A stretch of DNA of 64,000 nucleotides. Origin: Blastomyces gilchristii SLH14081. Lineage: Eukaryota; Ascomycota; Eurotiomycetes; Onygenales; Ajellomycetaceae. The stretch is from positions 248,001 through 312,000 of the forward strand of contig NW_003101655.1 in NCBI RefSeq assembly GCF_000003855.2, in the 5' to 3' direction. The notes below the pieces were generated by a model. The model worked only from the letters and a program-made list of their open reading frames with translations. It searched no databases and was not told the origin of the DNA. Position numbers and translations under genes: made by a program. Of the stretch, positions 47,367 through 59,068 are shown in pieces (position 1 is the first letter of the stretch; each line of letters begins with the position of its first letter).

Positions 47367-48578
47367 TCAATCGCCCGCCAAACTAGCATACTGCACATCC
47401 CCACTCCCCGGTGGTGGGGCGACGGCATACGACGGTTGCTTCCGTTCCTCCTGCCCAACTGCTCCAGCGTTCCCACCCTGAGCAGCTTCATTAGCAGCCT
47501 TACCCGCACCACCTGCGCCCGTGTTCCTCTTAGGAGCAACCGCCGTACGTCCCTGCCGTGCATATCGCATCCTCTCCTCCCTCTCCATATTATCCAAGGG
47601 CCGCGGTTTACCCCACTGTACACGCAATGGACAGCCCTGTATCACTGCTTTGCCTTGACAATGGTTCGCTGCTTTTTCCGCAGCCTCCCTCGTGGCATAG
47701 TTGACAAAGGCGCAGTGTGAGCGGTGGGAGCAGATGAGGGAGCGCAGGGTTCCGAATTCGGTGAAGAAGGTGCGGAGGGCGTGTTCGGGGAGGTCGTCTT
47801 CGACGCCGGTGATGAAGAGGGAGGTTATGTTGGGGTCATCGGGCGGGAGGATGTCTTGAGGCCCTGGGGGAAGTTGGGCGACGCTAGGGAATCCTCGTCC
47901 ACCACCACGACCGCGCCCACGCCGCATCCCCGCCCCTCTTCCACAACCATGCGGCCCACCACGTCTAATATCGCTGGTTCGAATGGGTCCTGGCGTAGAT
48001 CCTCCCGTGCTTGGCCCTGGTCCGTATCCTATTTGTCTCTGTCCTGAGCCTTCCCTCCCCTGCTGCTCTTCGTTCTCCCTGTTGCTGTTATCCATCCTTC
48101 GCTGTCGCTTGTAGTACGGTTCGCTATTCGCCAGTCTTCGTAACAAGTCTCTAGCCTTCTCATCGGTCTTAGCATATTCCTCCACAGCCCCTCTTCCTTC
48201 CTCGATCTCCTTCTCGTGTTCCTGCGCGTAGTATTCTCTGTTTATTGAGCTCTGTGGACCGGGAGCCACCATCTTCAACGCCGCGTCTCGAACAACGATG
48301 GGCAAGCCGAAGGAGAGATCTAACATGCAGCACTGGCAGCAGTTCTTCAACCGGGCGCATGTTAGGCAAATGTTTGTCCGTTTTGTGCGTGCTGTGCGGT
48401 CTGGTTTCCACTGGAACATCGTCATTGGGCGAGTACATATTTTGCATTCAGCAGCGTAGTCCTCCTTGAGCATTTGGACGTAAGGGTTGTCGGGCAGGCA
48501 TGATTCGCAGACGGAGGGGAAGTCTGTTGTTTCCCAGCCGGAGCGGTTGATATCTTGTTTTATTTGAGGAGGAGGCAT
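47367..48578 (-). CDS. slt11: Pre-mRNA-splicing factor Slt11/Ecm2 (Cwf5, RBM22 family)
   Basis: Single exon, 403 aa. The start is the ATG at 48578 (MPPPQIKQDINRSGWETTDF); a GTG-led extension upstream is not used. The protein belongs to the NineTeen-related part of the spliceosome and stabilises U2/U6 pairing in the active B complex. The N-terminal zinc cluster has CESCL, CKICTRPMTMFQW, and CARLKNCCQCCMLDL, as in RBM22. RREYYAQEHE-type and MDNSNRENEEQ helical segments follow. A Gly/Arg-rich linker (GRGAGMRRGRGRGGGRGF) leads to an RRM at about 232-305: RNP2-like SLFITGVE and RNP1-like HCAFVNYA. The C-terminal tail is Gly/Ala-rich and disordered. Nuclear location is expected. No lesion is seen. 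Confidence 0.94.
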   Translation of the reverse strand: MPPPQIKQDINRSGWETTDFPSVCESCLPDNPYVQMLKEDYAAECKICTRPMTMFQWKPDRTARTKRTNICLTCARLKNCCQCCMLDLSFGLPIVVRDAALKMVAPGPQSSINREYYAQEHEKEIEEGRGAVEEYAKTDEKARDLLRRLANSEPYYKRQRRMDNSNRENEEQQGREGSGQRQIGYGPGPSTGGSTPGPIRTSDIRRGGPHGCGRGAGMRRGRGRGGGRGFPSVAQLPPGPQDILPPDDPNITSLFITGVEDDLPEHALRTFFTEFGTLRSLICSHRSHCAFVNYATREAAEKAANHCQGKAVIQGCPLRVQWGKPRPLDNMEREERMRYARQGRTAVAPKRNTGAGGAGKAANEAAQGGNAGAVGQEERKQPSYAVAPPPGSGDVQYASLAGD

Positions 48579-49317
48579 GGTAGGCGTCTCCTGCACTTAT
48601 CTTGTCGTAGTTGATATAGTTGTTGTCATAAGGCACTCCTCGTTTGTATGGCAAATGATTCCGATATTTCACTTTACCGCATTTGGAATTTGGAAGGTGG
48701 AATGTCTTGGCAAGATCACATGGATTGCTGAGTCAATGATGACTAATTTCGGGATGGAAGAACAACTTTATCCGGGTCCAATATTATGAATGCCGGCCTT
48801 TTATTGGCTAATGACAATGTGGCGTCACCCAATTCTGGCCAGATCCGATAAACCAGGGCTAGTGTTAATCCACATACAGCTTAGTGCCAACTCTTTTGTG
48901 AAGGGCTGCATAGTTTATCAAGCTCTGATTGGCCATGAGCGCTTCATGATTTCCCTGTTCACCCATCCACTATTCCATATCCGGTCTAGTGTGTTCCCCC
49001 TGTTCCTACTGCGTAAACCCGGCAATTTTCCTTTGGTGGCCGAAAGAAGATTTTGGGGATATTATTGTTTTCAGGGTTTCGAAGTTCGAAATAACTTCCA
49101 GCGTTCTCAACACCTCATCCCGTTCCCCTGAAGCGCAGTTCTCGCTTATATACTTGTACAAAGTACAGTTTCAGGGTTCCAGATACTATTGAGTGTGTTT
49201 GCCGTTCAATTGGCTTCTTCCAACTCCGTTTGTATCACCTTCCTGGAAACCCATCCAAACGCTCTTCCTCTTCCCCCTTTCCTCTCCACTCACTCTTACT
49301 ACTCCATATCAAGCGAA
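48579..49317. promoter_or_regulatory. Divergent upstream region of slt11 and erg6
   Basis: No gene seen in 739 bases. The last 60 bases before the erg6 start are pyrimidine-rich (CTCTTCCTCTTCCCCC), as in other strongly transcribed fungal genes. No sterol-regulatory site could be assigned by eye. Confidence 0.45.
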
Positions 49318-50638
49318 ATGGCACCGTCAGCTCTCGAGGCTGAGGACCACAAGCGCGATGCTGCTTTCAATAAGGCTCTTCATGGCTCATCAGCAAAGAG
49401 ACGTGGTGGCCTGGCTGCCATGAGCGCCAAAGACCATACGGCGCAAAAGGCCGCCGTTGAGGAGTACTTCAAACACTGGGACAAGAAATCATCCGCAGAA
49501 GAGACGGAAGAAATAAGACAGGTTAGTCTAGAAAATTCTGTCTCTTGGGAGCAAATTCTAACATGGCCCTTTAGGCACGAAGAGCGGAATATGCTACGCT
49601 TACTCGACAGTAAGTACCACCTGGTTTGAAGACTCAACACGAACGACCAACAAAAGAGACGAGGGAAAAAGGAAGCCAAAGAAAATATGCGCAGACATTG
49701 TTACTTATGCTAAAATACAATCACTCAATTATAGCTACTACAATCTTGCCACCGATTTCTATGAGTATGGCTGGGGCTCATCCTTCCATTTCTGTCGGTT
49801 TGCCTACGGAGAGCCTTTCCGCCAGGCCATCGCCAGACACGAACATTACCTCGCCCACCAGATCGGCCTTCGGGAGGACCAACTTGTTCTTGACGTGGGC
49901 TGCGGTGTTGGTGGTCCTGCCAGAGAAATTGTCAAATTTGCCGGTGTCAACGTCATCGGCCTGAACAACAACGACTACCAGATCGATCGCGCCACCCACT
50001 ACGCTGCAAAGGAGGGTCTGTCACATAAGCTTCGCTTCACGAAGGGCGATTTCATGCAGATGTCCTTCGAGCCGGAGACTTTTGACGCTGTCTATGCCAT
50101 CGAAGCTACCGTCCATGCCCCATCGCTGGAGGGTGTCTATAGCCAAATCTACCGCGTCTTGAAACCCGGTGGCACATTTGGTGTCTACGAATGGGTCATG
50201 ACGGACAAGTACGACAACGACAACCCGGAGCACCGCGAGATCCGTCTGGGGATTGAGCAAGGTGACGGCATCTCCAATATGGTCAAGGCAGAAGTTGCCC
50301 TGGCGGCCATCAAAGCGGCTGGGTTTGAACTTGTGCACGCTGAAGATCTAGCTGACCGGCCCGATGACATCCCCTGGTACTACCCGCTGGCTGGATCATG
50401 GAAACATATGTCCTCAATGGGAGACTTTTTCACCATTCTACGTATGACCTGGTGGGGTCGTGCGATCGTGCACCGTTTTGTCGGTGGGCTTGAGAAAGTT
50501 GGCATCATGCCTCATGGCGCCCAGAAGACTGGTGACAGCCTGGCATATGCAGCTGACTGTTTGGTCAAAGGTGGTGAGAAGAAGTTGTTCACGCCCATGT
50601 TTTTGATGGTTGGACGCAAGCCCGAAAATAAAAAGTAA
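49318..50638 (+). CDS. erg6: Sterol 24-C-methyltransferase
   Basis: Exons 49318-49521, 49575-49609 and 49735-50638 (introns of 53 and 125 nt; the middle exon is only 35 nt), giving 380 aa. The enzyme methylates C-24 of the sterol side chain with S-adenosylmethionine, making fecosterol precursors or eburicol in the ergosterol pathway at the ER and lipid droplets. The sterol-binding region YEYGWGSSFHFCRF (89-102) and the SAM-binding loop LDVGCGVGGPARE (132-144) are intact, as are GDFMQMSF, YAIEATVHAP and the YRVLKPGGTFGVYEW block. The C-terminal sterol methyltransferase domain ends PMFLMVGRKP. The start is set by the family N-terminus and by the pyrimidine-rich leader. No lesion is seen; it is expected to be constitutive. 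Confidence 0.97.
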
Positions 50639-51407
50639 ACATCTCGTTTATTCTGTGGGAATGGATTTGAGAAATTTGGAGTAATGTGCGTTTGCGGAGT
50701 AGTACTTTGTTTACTCTTCTTCTAATATTTAACTTTCTTTCTTCTTCCTTACATTACCCTTCTTCCGCCACCACATCCCCTTATTCTCACCTTGCGAGTC
50801 ATGCTTATATAGACAGGCCCTTACTATGTCATTTTCCCCACCTTCTAGACAAAGAGGGGCTAATTAATTCTGTATCATTGTATTTCTCTGTTATGAGGTT
50901 CTGTTCTTTTGTGTCGCATTTTTGCTCGTCTTCACATGTCATTTTGCCATTTGTTTACTTATTTTGCTTTGAAATGTTAAATATAATAGCTCTGTACATT
51001 GCTACCTTGGACCTATTTCTGAGCACTGGGGGTAGAGCCCATCTATTTCAAGTTGACACTCCATGGTCCAGACGCATATGAGGTTTGAAATTCCTGATGT
51101 TGATATCTTAAGTCAGGCGCACACCCCGACCTGGTGTTGCTAATAAGCTCCAAGCAGGGTGTCCCAGAGCGACCGGTCCAATATATGCTTTCCAACTTTC
51201 CTCGGGCTATAGATTATGGATACCTTCCAACTTTTCGTTTCATCGTCATCTCATCACTCTTTACGTTGATGAAGCAAGACGACAGATTACCTAGCACACA
51301 CAACTTGATTTACTAACCCTATCTAACACTTCCTAACATTACCATTGTGTTTACGATACCCAACATGCACAGCTTCTCTTCCATTTTCCAACCTAGCTCA
51401 TTCTTGC
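50639..51407. other. Intergenic
   Basis: No gene seen; 3' flank of erg6 with T-rich runs, then the end of the HET pseudogene. Confidence 0.4.
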
Positions 51408-53788
51408 CTATCGGATGTCGAAGTTCTGGCCCTTGATTTTATTCCTCTGCTTGTACACCAAGGCCTCCCCGTCCATCATACCATGCACATAACATTCTCC
51501 GATCAATTCATAACTAACAGGTCCGCTCTCAGAGCCTGATTTGCAGTTCTGACAACCACAGCCGCAACCATTTTCCAAAACACCACAGCAACCCCGTTTA
51601 CCCCTATCTCTCTCGCGAAGCAAGACGGGAACGTTGCATCCATATAGAATGCACACCTTGTCTCCCTTCTTCGCCCTCATGGGAACAAGACACAGTGATT
51701 CGTGTGCTCGTATTTTCGCTAGAACTGCGAGTCTGTGTGACCAGACAGTGCATTGTACTCGTTCTAAATACTGCTGCACGAATTTTGGGCATTCATATGC
51801 AACTGCCTCCTTAATATCGAGATCTCCACCTGACGTTCTGAGGCAAAAGGCGTCCTGACACGCCTTTCGTCAATGCCGCGGTGGTTTGTGGCTTGAAAAG
51901 TCCCGATTCCCAACCAATGTCCTCCAGAAAGTCTCCGGAGGTGGCGAGCTTGAGTTGTCCCAGCCGGCAATAGTGTTCCAGTCAGATGGAATAACCCCAG
52001 CGCGTGCGGCTGATCCCTTTTTCCGTACTGCGTCCAGCACAAATCCTTGAACGTTGAGGCTTTCGTTCACATCTGGGTCAAATTTCCAGTCGGCGGGGAT
52101 ACTATGTGCAGCCCTGTAAAGATTCGGGCTAGGCCAGGGCTTACCCACTAGGGGATCAGCATTAACCCGACGATAAACCCCATGCCTTTCCGTGGCAAAG
52201 GGATTGTCCGAAACAGGCCGCATCCAAGAAGGTAGATTCAAGCCAGCAGGCGCCCAGGGTCGACACAGCATGTCCAGTGAGTCCGACCGAGTAAATATGA
52301 ATCTTAGAACATTTTTATACACATCCAGGACGCTTTTATTATAGTCAACTGGAATTCTATTTTTGCGCTGCTTGGCCTGGAGTGATCTCGCAATTTTTAT
52401 CGCTAGGACTTCTCTCGGTTCTACTGAGTCTGTTCTTGAGCTTCTGTCCGAGTCACCCCTTGGGCTTTGATTTGAGTCAACGGATCCTTGGGTGGATGGG
52501 ATGTGTAGATGGATTGGAGGAGGGCCGACGTTCTTTTCGGGTAGCATGGTGTTCTAGGTCAGTGGCCCATTTTCACGGCCATGGCCATTGATCTGGTCAG
52601 ATATAATCGCCGGTTCATCCATAATATCGGGGCTAACGAAAATATGCGGGATCGGATAGTGCTGGTCCAATCACTTCCGACTTCCAGCATTGTATGTAAT
52701 ATCTGAAAGCGCTCTTTTACGCCCTTCCACGGACTCAAACTGCACAAGAACACCAGGTAATACATCCGAGTTGTTCGTTGGTGATATCGGATACTCCGCG
52801 CATCCAGAGGGTCCTGAGAACAAGCTTTGATCATCGGAAGCTATGACTTTCCGCTTTTGAAGCCCGGGCGGGCATCACGAGCTAACCATAAAATCGCATA
52901 GAGGACGTCTCGAGGGTCTGATGCCTCGAATGCAGACAAAGAGGACATGAGCTCTTCGAGGGAAAGGAGTCGCTCGAGGATCTGTCCCTGCTCTGACTTC
53001 CTGAACATATTATCAGAAGCATCTATCAATCGGGCGGCGGCCGATTGACTAACATCTCCGTGACAATCCGGATGATTACAATAATCACTCGACTTTCTCA
53101 AGAGTTGCTGAACATTCTCTTTGCTGTGGACGAGAAGGGAGATCGCGTTAGCGAACTCCTCCCATTCCACGCATTCCCTCCAACAATACACGGTAGCTTT
53201 CTTTGCCAGGGCTATCTCTTGGATAATCCATCGCCGACTAAACCAAGGCCGCCTTATCAAGGCAGACAGTGAAATCCACTCCTTCAATAACGATGGTTTT
53301 AAGCGACTTCGAATAAATTCCATAGCTCTACTACTTTCATCCGTCTCTTCGCCGAGCCATACACACACATTATCGGCAGTATCAAAGATTCGAAACATCA
53401 TGCTTACTCGCGTGCTTTTCTCTTCTTGGTTCGCCTGATCCACATAGAGTGCATCCACCCACAAGTATCTAGGCGAACTCGGGAGTCGAAATCGTAACAA
53501 TGCTGCTTTGAGATTCGGCCTTATTTCCATCGGATGCGATTTGCTACCTTCGAGGATTTTAATCTGGCAGTTCTGCCCCTTGGGGCCCCAGGTGTAAGAC
53601 GTAGGGCTCTGGAGTAGGCGCCCGGACCCCATAGCCGAAGCGATTAGGTTCTGGGTCATCGTCGGTGGGGAGGGAGCGCCTTAGCAGATCGCATTCGAGT
53701 TCAGCATTCCCTGTTCCTCCATGGAGTCGTAATAATCGAAATTCTCCTCGCCGTAAAGGTAACTGTCTGCGTAGTCGTATGACGCCAT
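51408..53788 (-). pseudogene. HET-domain (heterokaryon incompatibility) gene, broken
   Basis: A HET protein can be read across three frames. The likely start is the ATG at 53788 (MASYDYAD). The frame then jumps near 53770 to reach GEFRLLRLHGG, and again around 53610-53640 to reach SYTWGPKGQ. The HET domain core follows in 52841-53659: YLWVDALYVDQ, WLGEETDESS, RPWFSRRWIIQEIALA, ASDPRDVLYAILWLA. The stretch 52548-52840 is scrambled, either an intron or more damage. The frame resumes in 51870-52547 (IPVDYNKSVLDVY, ILCRPW-like). It is stopped by TGA at 51870-51872 where relatives have an aromatic residue, then continues in the same frame to the natural C-terminus at 51408 (CILYGC, YVHGMMDGEA). 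HET proteins trigger cell death on fusion of unlike hyphae. With at least three lesions this copy is probably dead. Confidence 0.8.
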
Positions 53789-54137
53789 GTGTGGTTATCG
53801 CAATTTGTTCGAGGAACAATTGCTGATAGTGTTTTAGTTTCGTCTTTTCGCTTCTGCTGGAAGTAGTTAGCCTGGAGAGCCCTGAGCTACAAAAGTGTAT
53901 TATGCACATGGGCTCGGGGATATCGTAGACTTGACAAACGCCCGTCGCATTGTCAATAAAACGCTAGAGTGCGAAAGGCACAGCATAGCCTGTATAGCGT
54001 TCTGTGGGCTGATTTATGTTCATAGAATCATAAGAGCCGCAAGGCGGCTGGAACTTAGATATCTGCGCACGCCATCTCTAGGCGCTTGATAAGCCAGATT
54101 GACTAGACCCTATCTTTCTCTCCAAGCAGATCTCGAT
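53789..54137. other. Intergenic between two divergent pseudogenes
   Basis: No gene seen. It would have held both promoters. Confidence 0.4.
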
Positions 54138-55377
54138 ATGCCTGGCCGAGACATCCAGGTCTTCACCAATCGAACGTGCAGAAGAGTGTTCCGAACGTAT
54201 TTACATCTTACTCGCTGGTGGGAATTGGGTTAATTTGACAAAGAGTCAGATCGCCGTAGATTGGCCGAAATGGTCGTGTCTCAAATATGCTGTGGTCCCT
54301 GACCCTCATCCGAACATGTTCATCCCGCGCCTGTTACACAGCCCGAGAAGGCTGTTGAAATGCTTGCCAACAAAATATCCAGTTCACTAATAACGGATTC
54401 GAACAGTTTGAAATTTATCCCCGCTCCTGGAACTTTCTGCAGATTTCTGGGGTGTCGCTAAACGTCGCGGGCCTTGTGGCCATTGCAGAAGTTTCCGTTC
54501 TCGCCAAACGGACAACTCTTCTCGACATACTCGTCCTTTGCCCTGGCATCCATCGACAACAGTCGGCAACTGAACTCCACAATGGCGAGGCACCAGTAGT
54601 CGCCGCGCTGACATCTGGACATGTATTCCGTGTTGAAAATCCTGCCACGGTACTCTTCCTGCAGAAGATGGGCGTTACCGGTCATCTCACCTATCTAAAA
54701 GTAACCCCAACCTTGGAAACAAATACTAAACTCAGTCGGACATTGACCCTTACATCCTTTAGTTTCTCGAGCGTTCCATACTTCCTTTACCCCATTACGT
54801 CCCTAGCGGTGCTAGTAGTCCTAATTATTGCGCGGGACTGGTGGGGTCTCCGTCCTGCTCGCATTAGTTTTCGCTCGCCTCTGCAATGTGCTCGTCATCC
54901 ACCGACGAAGTACGATTGGCTGGAAAGGCGCCTCCGAGCCTTGTGTTCAGGGCGATCTGCTCATTCTCCTTAGCCAAGATCGCTGGATTAGACTTCAGGG
55001 CGCGGTGGAATGGCTTAAAGGCAGTGACGTCTGGTCAATGGTTGCGCGACTGCTCTTTTCTCGAAGACTCGGCCACCGCGTTCGCGACATTGCTTGTGTA
55101 CACTGACGTCGCGCTCGTCAGTAATGTCAGCAAATCGGGACAGATTTTAATTCTAGCGCTTTTTGTCTTCTCAACTACACTACTAGCCTCGGCCAATGCA
55201 ATGACGTCAGAACTCCACATGCATGGCAGGAGAATCTCTGCGATGGAGAAGTCAATAAAGTATGGCAGAAGGTTGGACATGGCCAATGACCTTATTCGCG
55301 AGACGAAGCGGGACGATTGGGCGTTGCTGTCCGCCAGTCTGAAGACGCGTCAACAAGCACGGCGGACGACGTAGTTT
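54138..55377 (+). pseudogene. Fungal transmembrane protein of unknown function, broken by several frameshifts
   Basis: Starting at ATG 54138 (MPGRDIQVFTNR), coding-like sequence runs on through three frames. AEECSERIYILLAGG with WPKWSCLKYAVVPDPHPNM lies in a second frame. ISGVSLNVAGLVAI, TTLLDILVLCPGIHRQQSA and SSVPYFLYPITSLAVLVVLI follow in the frame 54452-54973. The next part is shifted near 54840 (LLALVFARLCNVLVI, WKGASEP, GDLLILLSQDRWIRLQG) and again near 55015 to SGQWLRDCSFLEDSA. The end is RRLDMANDLIRETKRDDWAL. I count at least four frame changes. From memory this is a widespread uncharacterised Aspergillus/Penicillium family with three or four membrane spans, but I cannot name it or give a role. 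Confidence 0.75.
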
Positions 55378-55913
55378 GCCTATGATGATGTTCACGATAG
55401 TCCGATAGCTAGGGGAGGTGGCTCTATTATCACGGGGAGCTCCAGGAGGGACGGGACCGTAGTCAGATGCCATTGGTATGACCCTCCACGATTCTTACAG
55501 AGCTTGGCCATTAGCCTTTGCAATTGGGTGTCTCCCGAGTGTTTCATTGCGTTTAATGGTTTGACGAGATTATGTCCCAGTTTCAATCAATTTTATAGCT
55601 GCGAATGATTAGAAAAGTTTAACATGGCTCTAAAATGAACCTTGATTATGATCAGATAGTTGCTCACCTTTACAATACATGCACAGAGTATCATTTCACA
55701 AATGGAACACTCAACTGTGTATCAAAAGTTTATTTACGTATTAGTCTGTAATAGGGGCGGGTTCGTTGGGCATCGTGGCCCAGCACGTCGTACCATTCTT
55801 TTGACAGCGAACAGGACAGGGTAAGATGATGATAAGGTATCATGCAGTACCTGTGGACACTTTCCAAATCGGCTAATATGTGAAAGCCCTAGCAGCATGA
55901 TTGCAACCACCAA

Positions 55914-55944
<31 letters not shown>

Positions 55945-56044
55945 GGCGAAACCAGAGTAGATTTCTTCATGGCAACATCAAGAAATACGCGGTACAATAT
56001 TGAAGTCAGTTATTCATGCGGAAGGGCTGGTATCAGCTGCCAAA
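55378..56044. other. Intergenic
   Basis: No gene seen. An A-rich tract with repeated AAAAAT units lies at about 55909-55944. Confidence 0.4.
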
Positions 56045-57510
56045 TCATTTTCGACTGTAGCCCACATTGAGAGGCCCAAATACCCCCCCGGGGAACACTA
56101 GAAGGCCTCCCAGTTCACGTCTCGATATTACCGCAGACACAAGAGGAATTGTAAGAAAAAGCCGAGAGTAAATAGAATCTCCTGTCGATGAACCATGATC
56201 AGCAAGCCACTTCGCAACGTCCTCATCGAGGTCCGGCTCATACAACCACCCCAATTGGCCGCCTTCTCCGCTTGTTGCTGAATCGTCAGTCCAGATTGCA
56301 CCTGGCGAAAGCTTGGCTTGTTCTGCAGGGGGTAAATGCTTCGGGTTCATTTGCTGGGTAAGCTCTAGGATTTTATCGATCTGGCGCTGGCGGTAGTCCT
56401 GCCAAAATTTCAAAGCCTCCACAAGAGGCGTCTGAGGAGATAGGTTCTGAGAGAAGTAAAGCTAGCATATTCACGTCTTCGAACGCTTGGTTAACCCCCT
56501 GGCCGGCTGTGGGTGGAATAACATGTGCAGCGTCGCCCAATACGATAACCCTGTCGGTGGAGCTGGCCCACTTGCTTGAACTTCGGGATCCCATAGAACG
56601 GCCAGATGCCCATGTTCTCAACGCGTGCATTCTCTAGTGCCGATTGGACGATATCGGGCCAGTTGGACTAATTATCTCGTAGCATGTCCAGTAGTCCTTG
56701 CTTGTCCGCTGCCAGAGCATCCCAGCCTTCCTTATCCTTCTCGGGGAAACGCTGCTGTGCACCAATGAGGACATGAGAGCCGTCAACCTCCTGCCTCCTG
56801 CAGTACCATCAAAAATGCATCAACCTTGGACATAACAGTTGCAGGGAGGTGAAAGTTCTCGGGAATGAGAAGTCCAGACCGAGAGCAGGCACTGTTAATA
56901 GCCATCAAACCAGAGTAACCAGGTTTCACGTCCGGAACGATATGTTTCCGGATAGCTGAATGAATGCCGTCAGCTCCCACCACGATATCGGAAGATTCGA
57001 CCGATCCATCAGCAAATTCAATGGCGACTTCTTTCTCTGAGTCCTTGATGGCTTTCATGAATTGCTTGTTGATATTGTTGATATGGATCTATATCCCGTA
57101 TTCCCGAAGCATCAACTTCATCTCATTAATGAGTGACTGACACATAATACGGAAGCCTCTGTAGCCGTACAACTTCTCAGAGCCAAAATAATAGACGTCT
57201 TTGATCGCTCCATCGTTGTCACTAAAGGCTAGAGTGTCAAAGTGATAACCCTTGTCGCGGACACGGTCGTATACACCCAGTTCATCGAGAATGTTGGGCG
57301 AGAGAGTTATTCCACCGCCGGTCTCATAAGATTCAGCGCGCTCTTCATACACGGTGCATGGTATGTTAACTTTCTGTAGTGCAAGTGAAAGACTTAAACC
57401 CTAATACGAACAGTTAGTCATGTCTGTCCCATGTTTCGGAAGGCGAGGGGTGGAAATTGCCATACAGAAAGACCCCCACCAACTATAGCAACGTGTTGAG
57501 GAAGCTCCAT
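56045..57510 (-). pseudogene. FAD-dependent monooxygenase (salicylate hydroxylase-like), broken
   Basis: The start (57510) gives MELPQHVAIVGGGLS; a 65-nt intron (57401-57465) joins it to GLSLSLALQ, completing the FAD loop. The frame runs through GGGITLSPNILDELGVYDRV and is stopped by TAG at 57089-57091. It then continues in the same frame through DIVVGADGIHSAIR until a frame change near 56790. The next part (VDGSHVLIGAQQRFPEKD) holds a second TAG at 56668-56670. Frame changes near 56590 and near 56440 separate the FAD motif VIVLGDAAHVIPPTAGQG from the C-terminal part (KLSPGAIWTDDSA, LGWLYEPDLDEDVAKWL). The layout is that of a PHBH-type hydroxylase. Two stops and at least three frameshifts make function unlikely. 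Confidence 0.85.
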
Positions 57511-58299
57511 AACTGTGCTATGATCGGGAATGGTAAAGATTATTTATTGACAATATAAGCTTGAAGGGATCCGTTTTATCCGTCACGGCACCTCAAATAT
57601 GTGGCCTGACTGAGCTCTGCTTAATCAGAACGAGAACTTGTCCAATATCTCCTCAGTTTGTAGCTTAACATCTAACCAAATCTGTCCTCACAGAGAGGGG
57701 CCCTCGCCGTGGCTTGCGGAATCTGTGGTTTTGTATTCAATGCAGCCGAACCCAGACATCAAACGAGCGCATCCACGAAGTTGAATAACGCTTTGTTAGC
57801 AGAGTAAACCCGTCTCTGCAGTCTTATGTGCGGTTGTCGTGACATTCCGGGTGCCATAGGCTCGGAGTTAAGTTTATTGAACGCGAAGAGGGCGGGTGGT
57901 GGCAGTTTAGTTCTAAATGACTGTGTTGCTAGTCAGGTCTCCCAGGGACGACAGCACAACCATTGCGTTTGTATGCATGAGTTTAGGGGAGGATGCAAGA
58001 CATCCCACAGTTAATATAATGCTGTATATTGAAAGTGTCGTTATTCCAAAATTCCCGACAATATATTGCCAACAATTGCGTTGTATGTGGGGAGGCTTAA
58101 GGGGTGTCGTCGAGATTACCCAAAATGGACAGCACACAAGGACGTCGACATCCTCAACGCAATCTCAACGACACCAAAAAGTAATTCTGGACAATCCAAC
58201 TCGCTCATTGTCATCGCTTGCAAGCCTACTTTGAATTATTTGCAGTGGTCAAATCTCTCTCTGTTTTCCAATCGGGCCGCTGAAAAATAAACCACTGCG
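57511..58299. other. Intergenic
   Basis: No gene seen; frames are short and overlap on both strands without domains. Confidence 0.4.
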
Positions 58300-59068
58300 A
58301 TGGATGGTGGACAAAAATATATCCCCAGGGAAAAGCTTCAGGCCCTTACAACTCAGATCACTTACCAAGGAGTATGTGGCATTCCAAGTGCGCCCTTTTA
58401 TAAGGGTGATACCTACGCTTTCAAGTTCACTGTGGATTGCCCGCTTGCCCTTTGCAATCTTCCAACCGGAAAGGCCGTCGACCATGGTGCTGAAAATCAA
58501 TTCCTTCAGAGTGTGATGGCCGTCTATAACGAGGAGATTTTCTCTGCGCGTCGATGGATATGTCAGGTTTGCGGGAAACCAGCAAAAGTACTATACCACG
58601 GTATGGTGCCATTTCTATGTTCCGAACTGGGGCCATCGAGTGACTTTCAGCCATCGGTGTGGGACTCCGTCGTCCCTATTTGCACTACCGCTGGGGAGTG
58701 TGATTTTCAGGCGGAGGAGGTAGCCAAGCAATCATTTAGAGATGTGTTGCCAAAAGCCATCACCTGCTCTCAATATGGCTGTGAGAGCTGCGGAATTGTG
58801 AAAAATGTGAAGCGCTGCGCTGGCTGTAAGCGGATTTGGTAAGCTACTGCAGTTGCGGTTCCCCAGGCTCTCTGGTGCTAGAATTTCCTTTCTATTTGTT
58901 GTTGAAGTGAGAGAAATTTGACCATAGTGGCATGCCGCGAGATGTAGGTATTGCTCGAGGGCATGCCAATCTTCGGACTGGCCAAAGCACAAAAGAGCGT
59001 GCCGTCACGCACAAAAAGAGCGCGCGGATAACAAAAGAAACAACCGTATCACCCTTTCGTGTTTGTGA
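58300..59068 (+). CDS. MYND-type zinc finger protein
   Basis: Exons 58300-58838 and 58948-59068 (109-nt intron), giving 219 aa. The C-terminal MYND finger is complete only after splicing: CESCGIVKNVKRCAGCKRIW from exon 1, then YCSRACQSSDWPKHKRAC from exon 2, giving the C-C-C-C-C-C-H-C zinc pattern. The intron splits the Trp codon before YCS. A second Cys pair (WICQVCGKPAK) lies in the middle. The N-terminal 150 residues resemble those of other fungal MYND proteins of unknown function. MYND fingers bind proline-rich peptides in partner proteins. The 3' end is less certain, since a further GTGAGT occurs just at the stop. Confidence 0.8.

Noticed and set aside
52559..52834. Minus-strand frame of 91 codons inside the HET pseudogene
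   Set aside because: It is the scrambled or intronic part of the HET gene; no separate gene.
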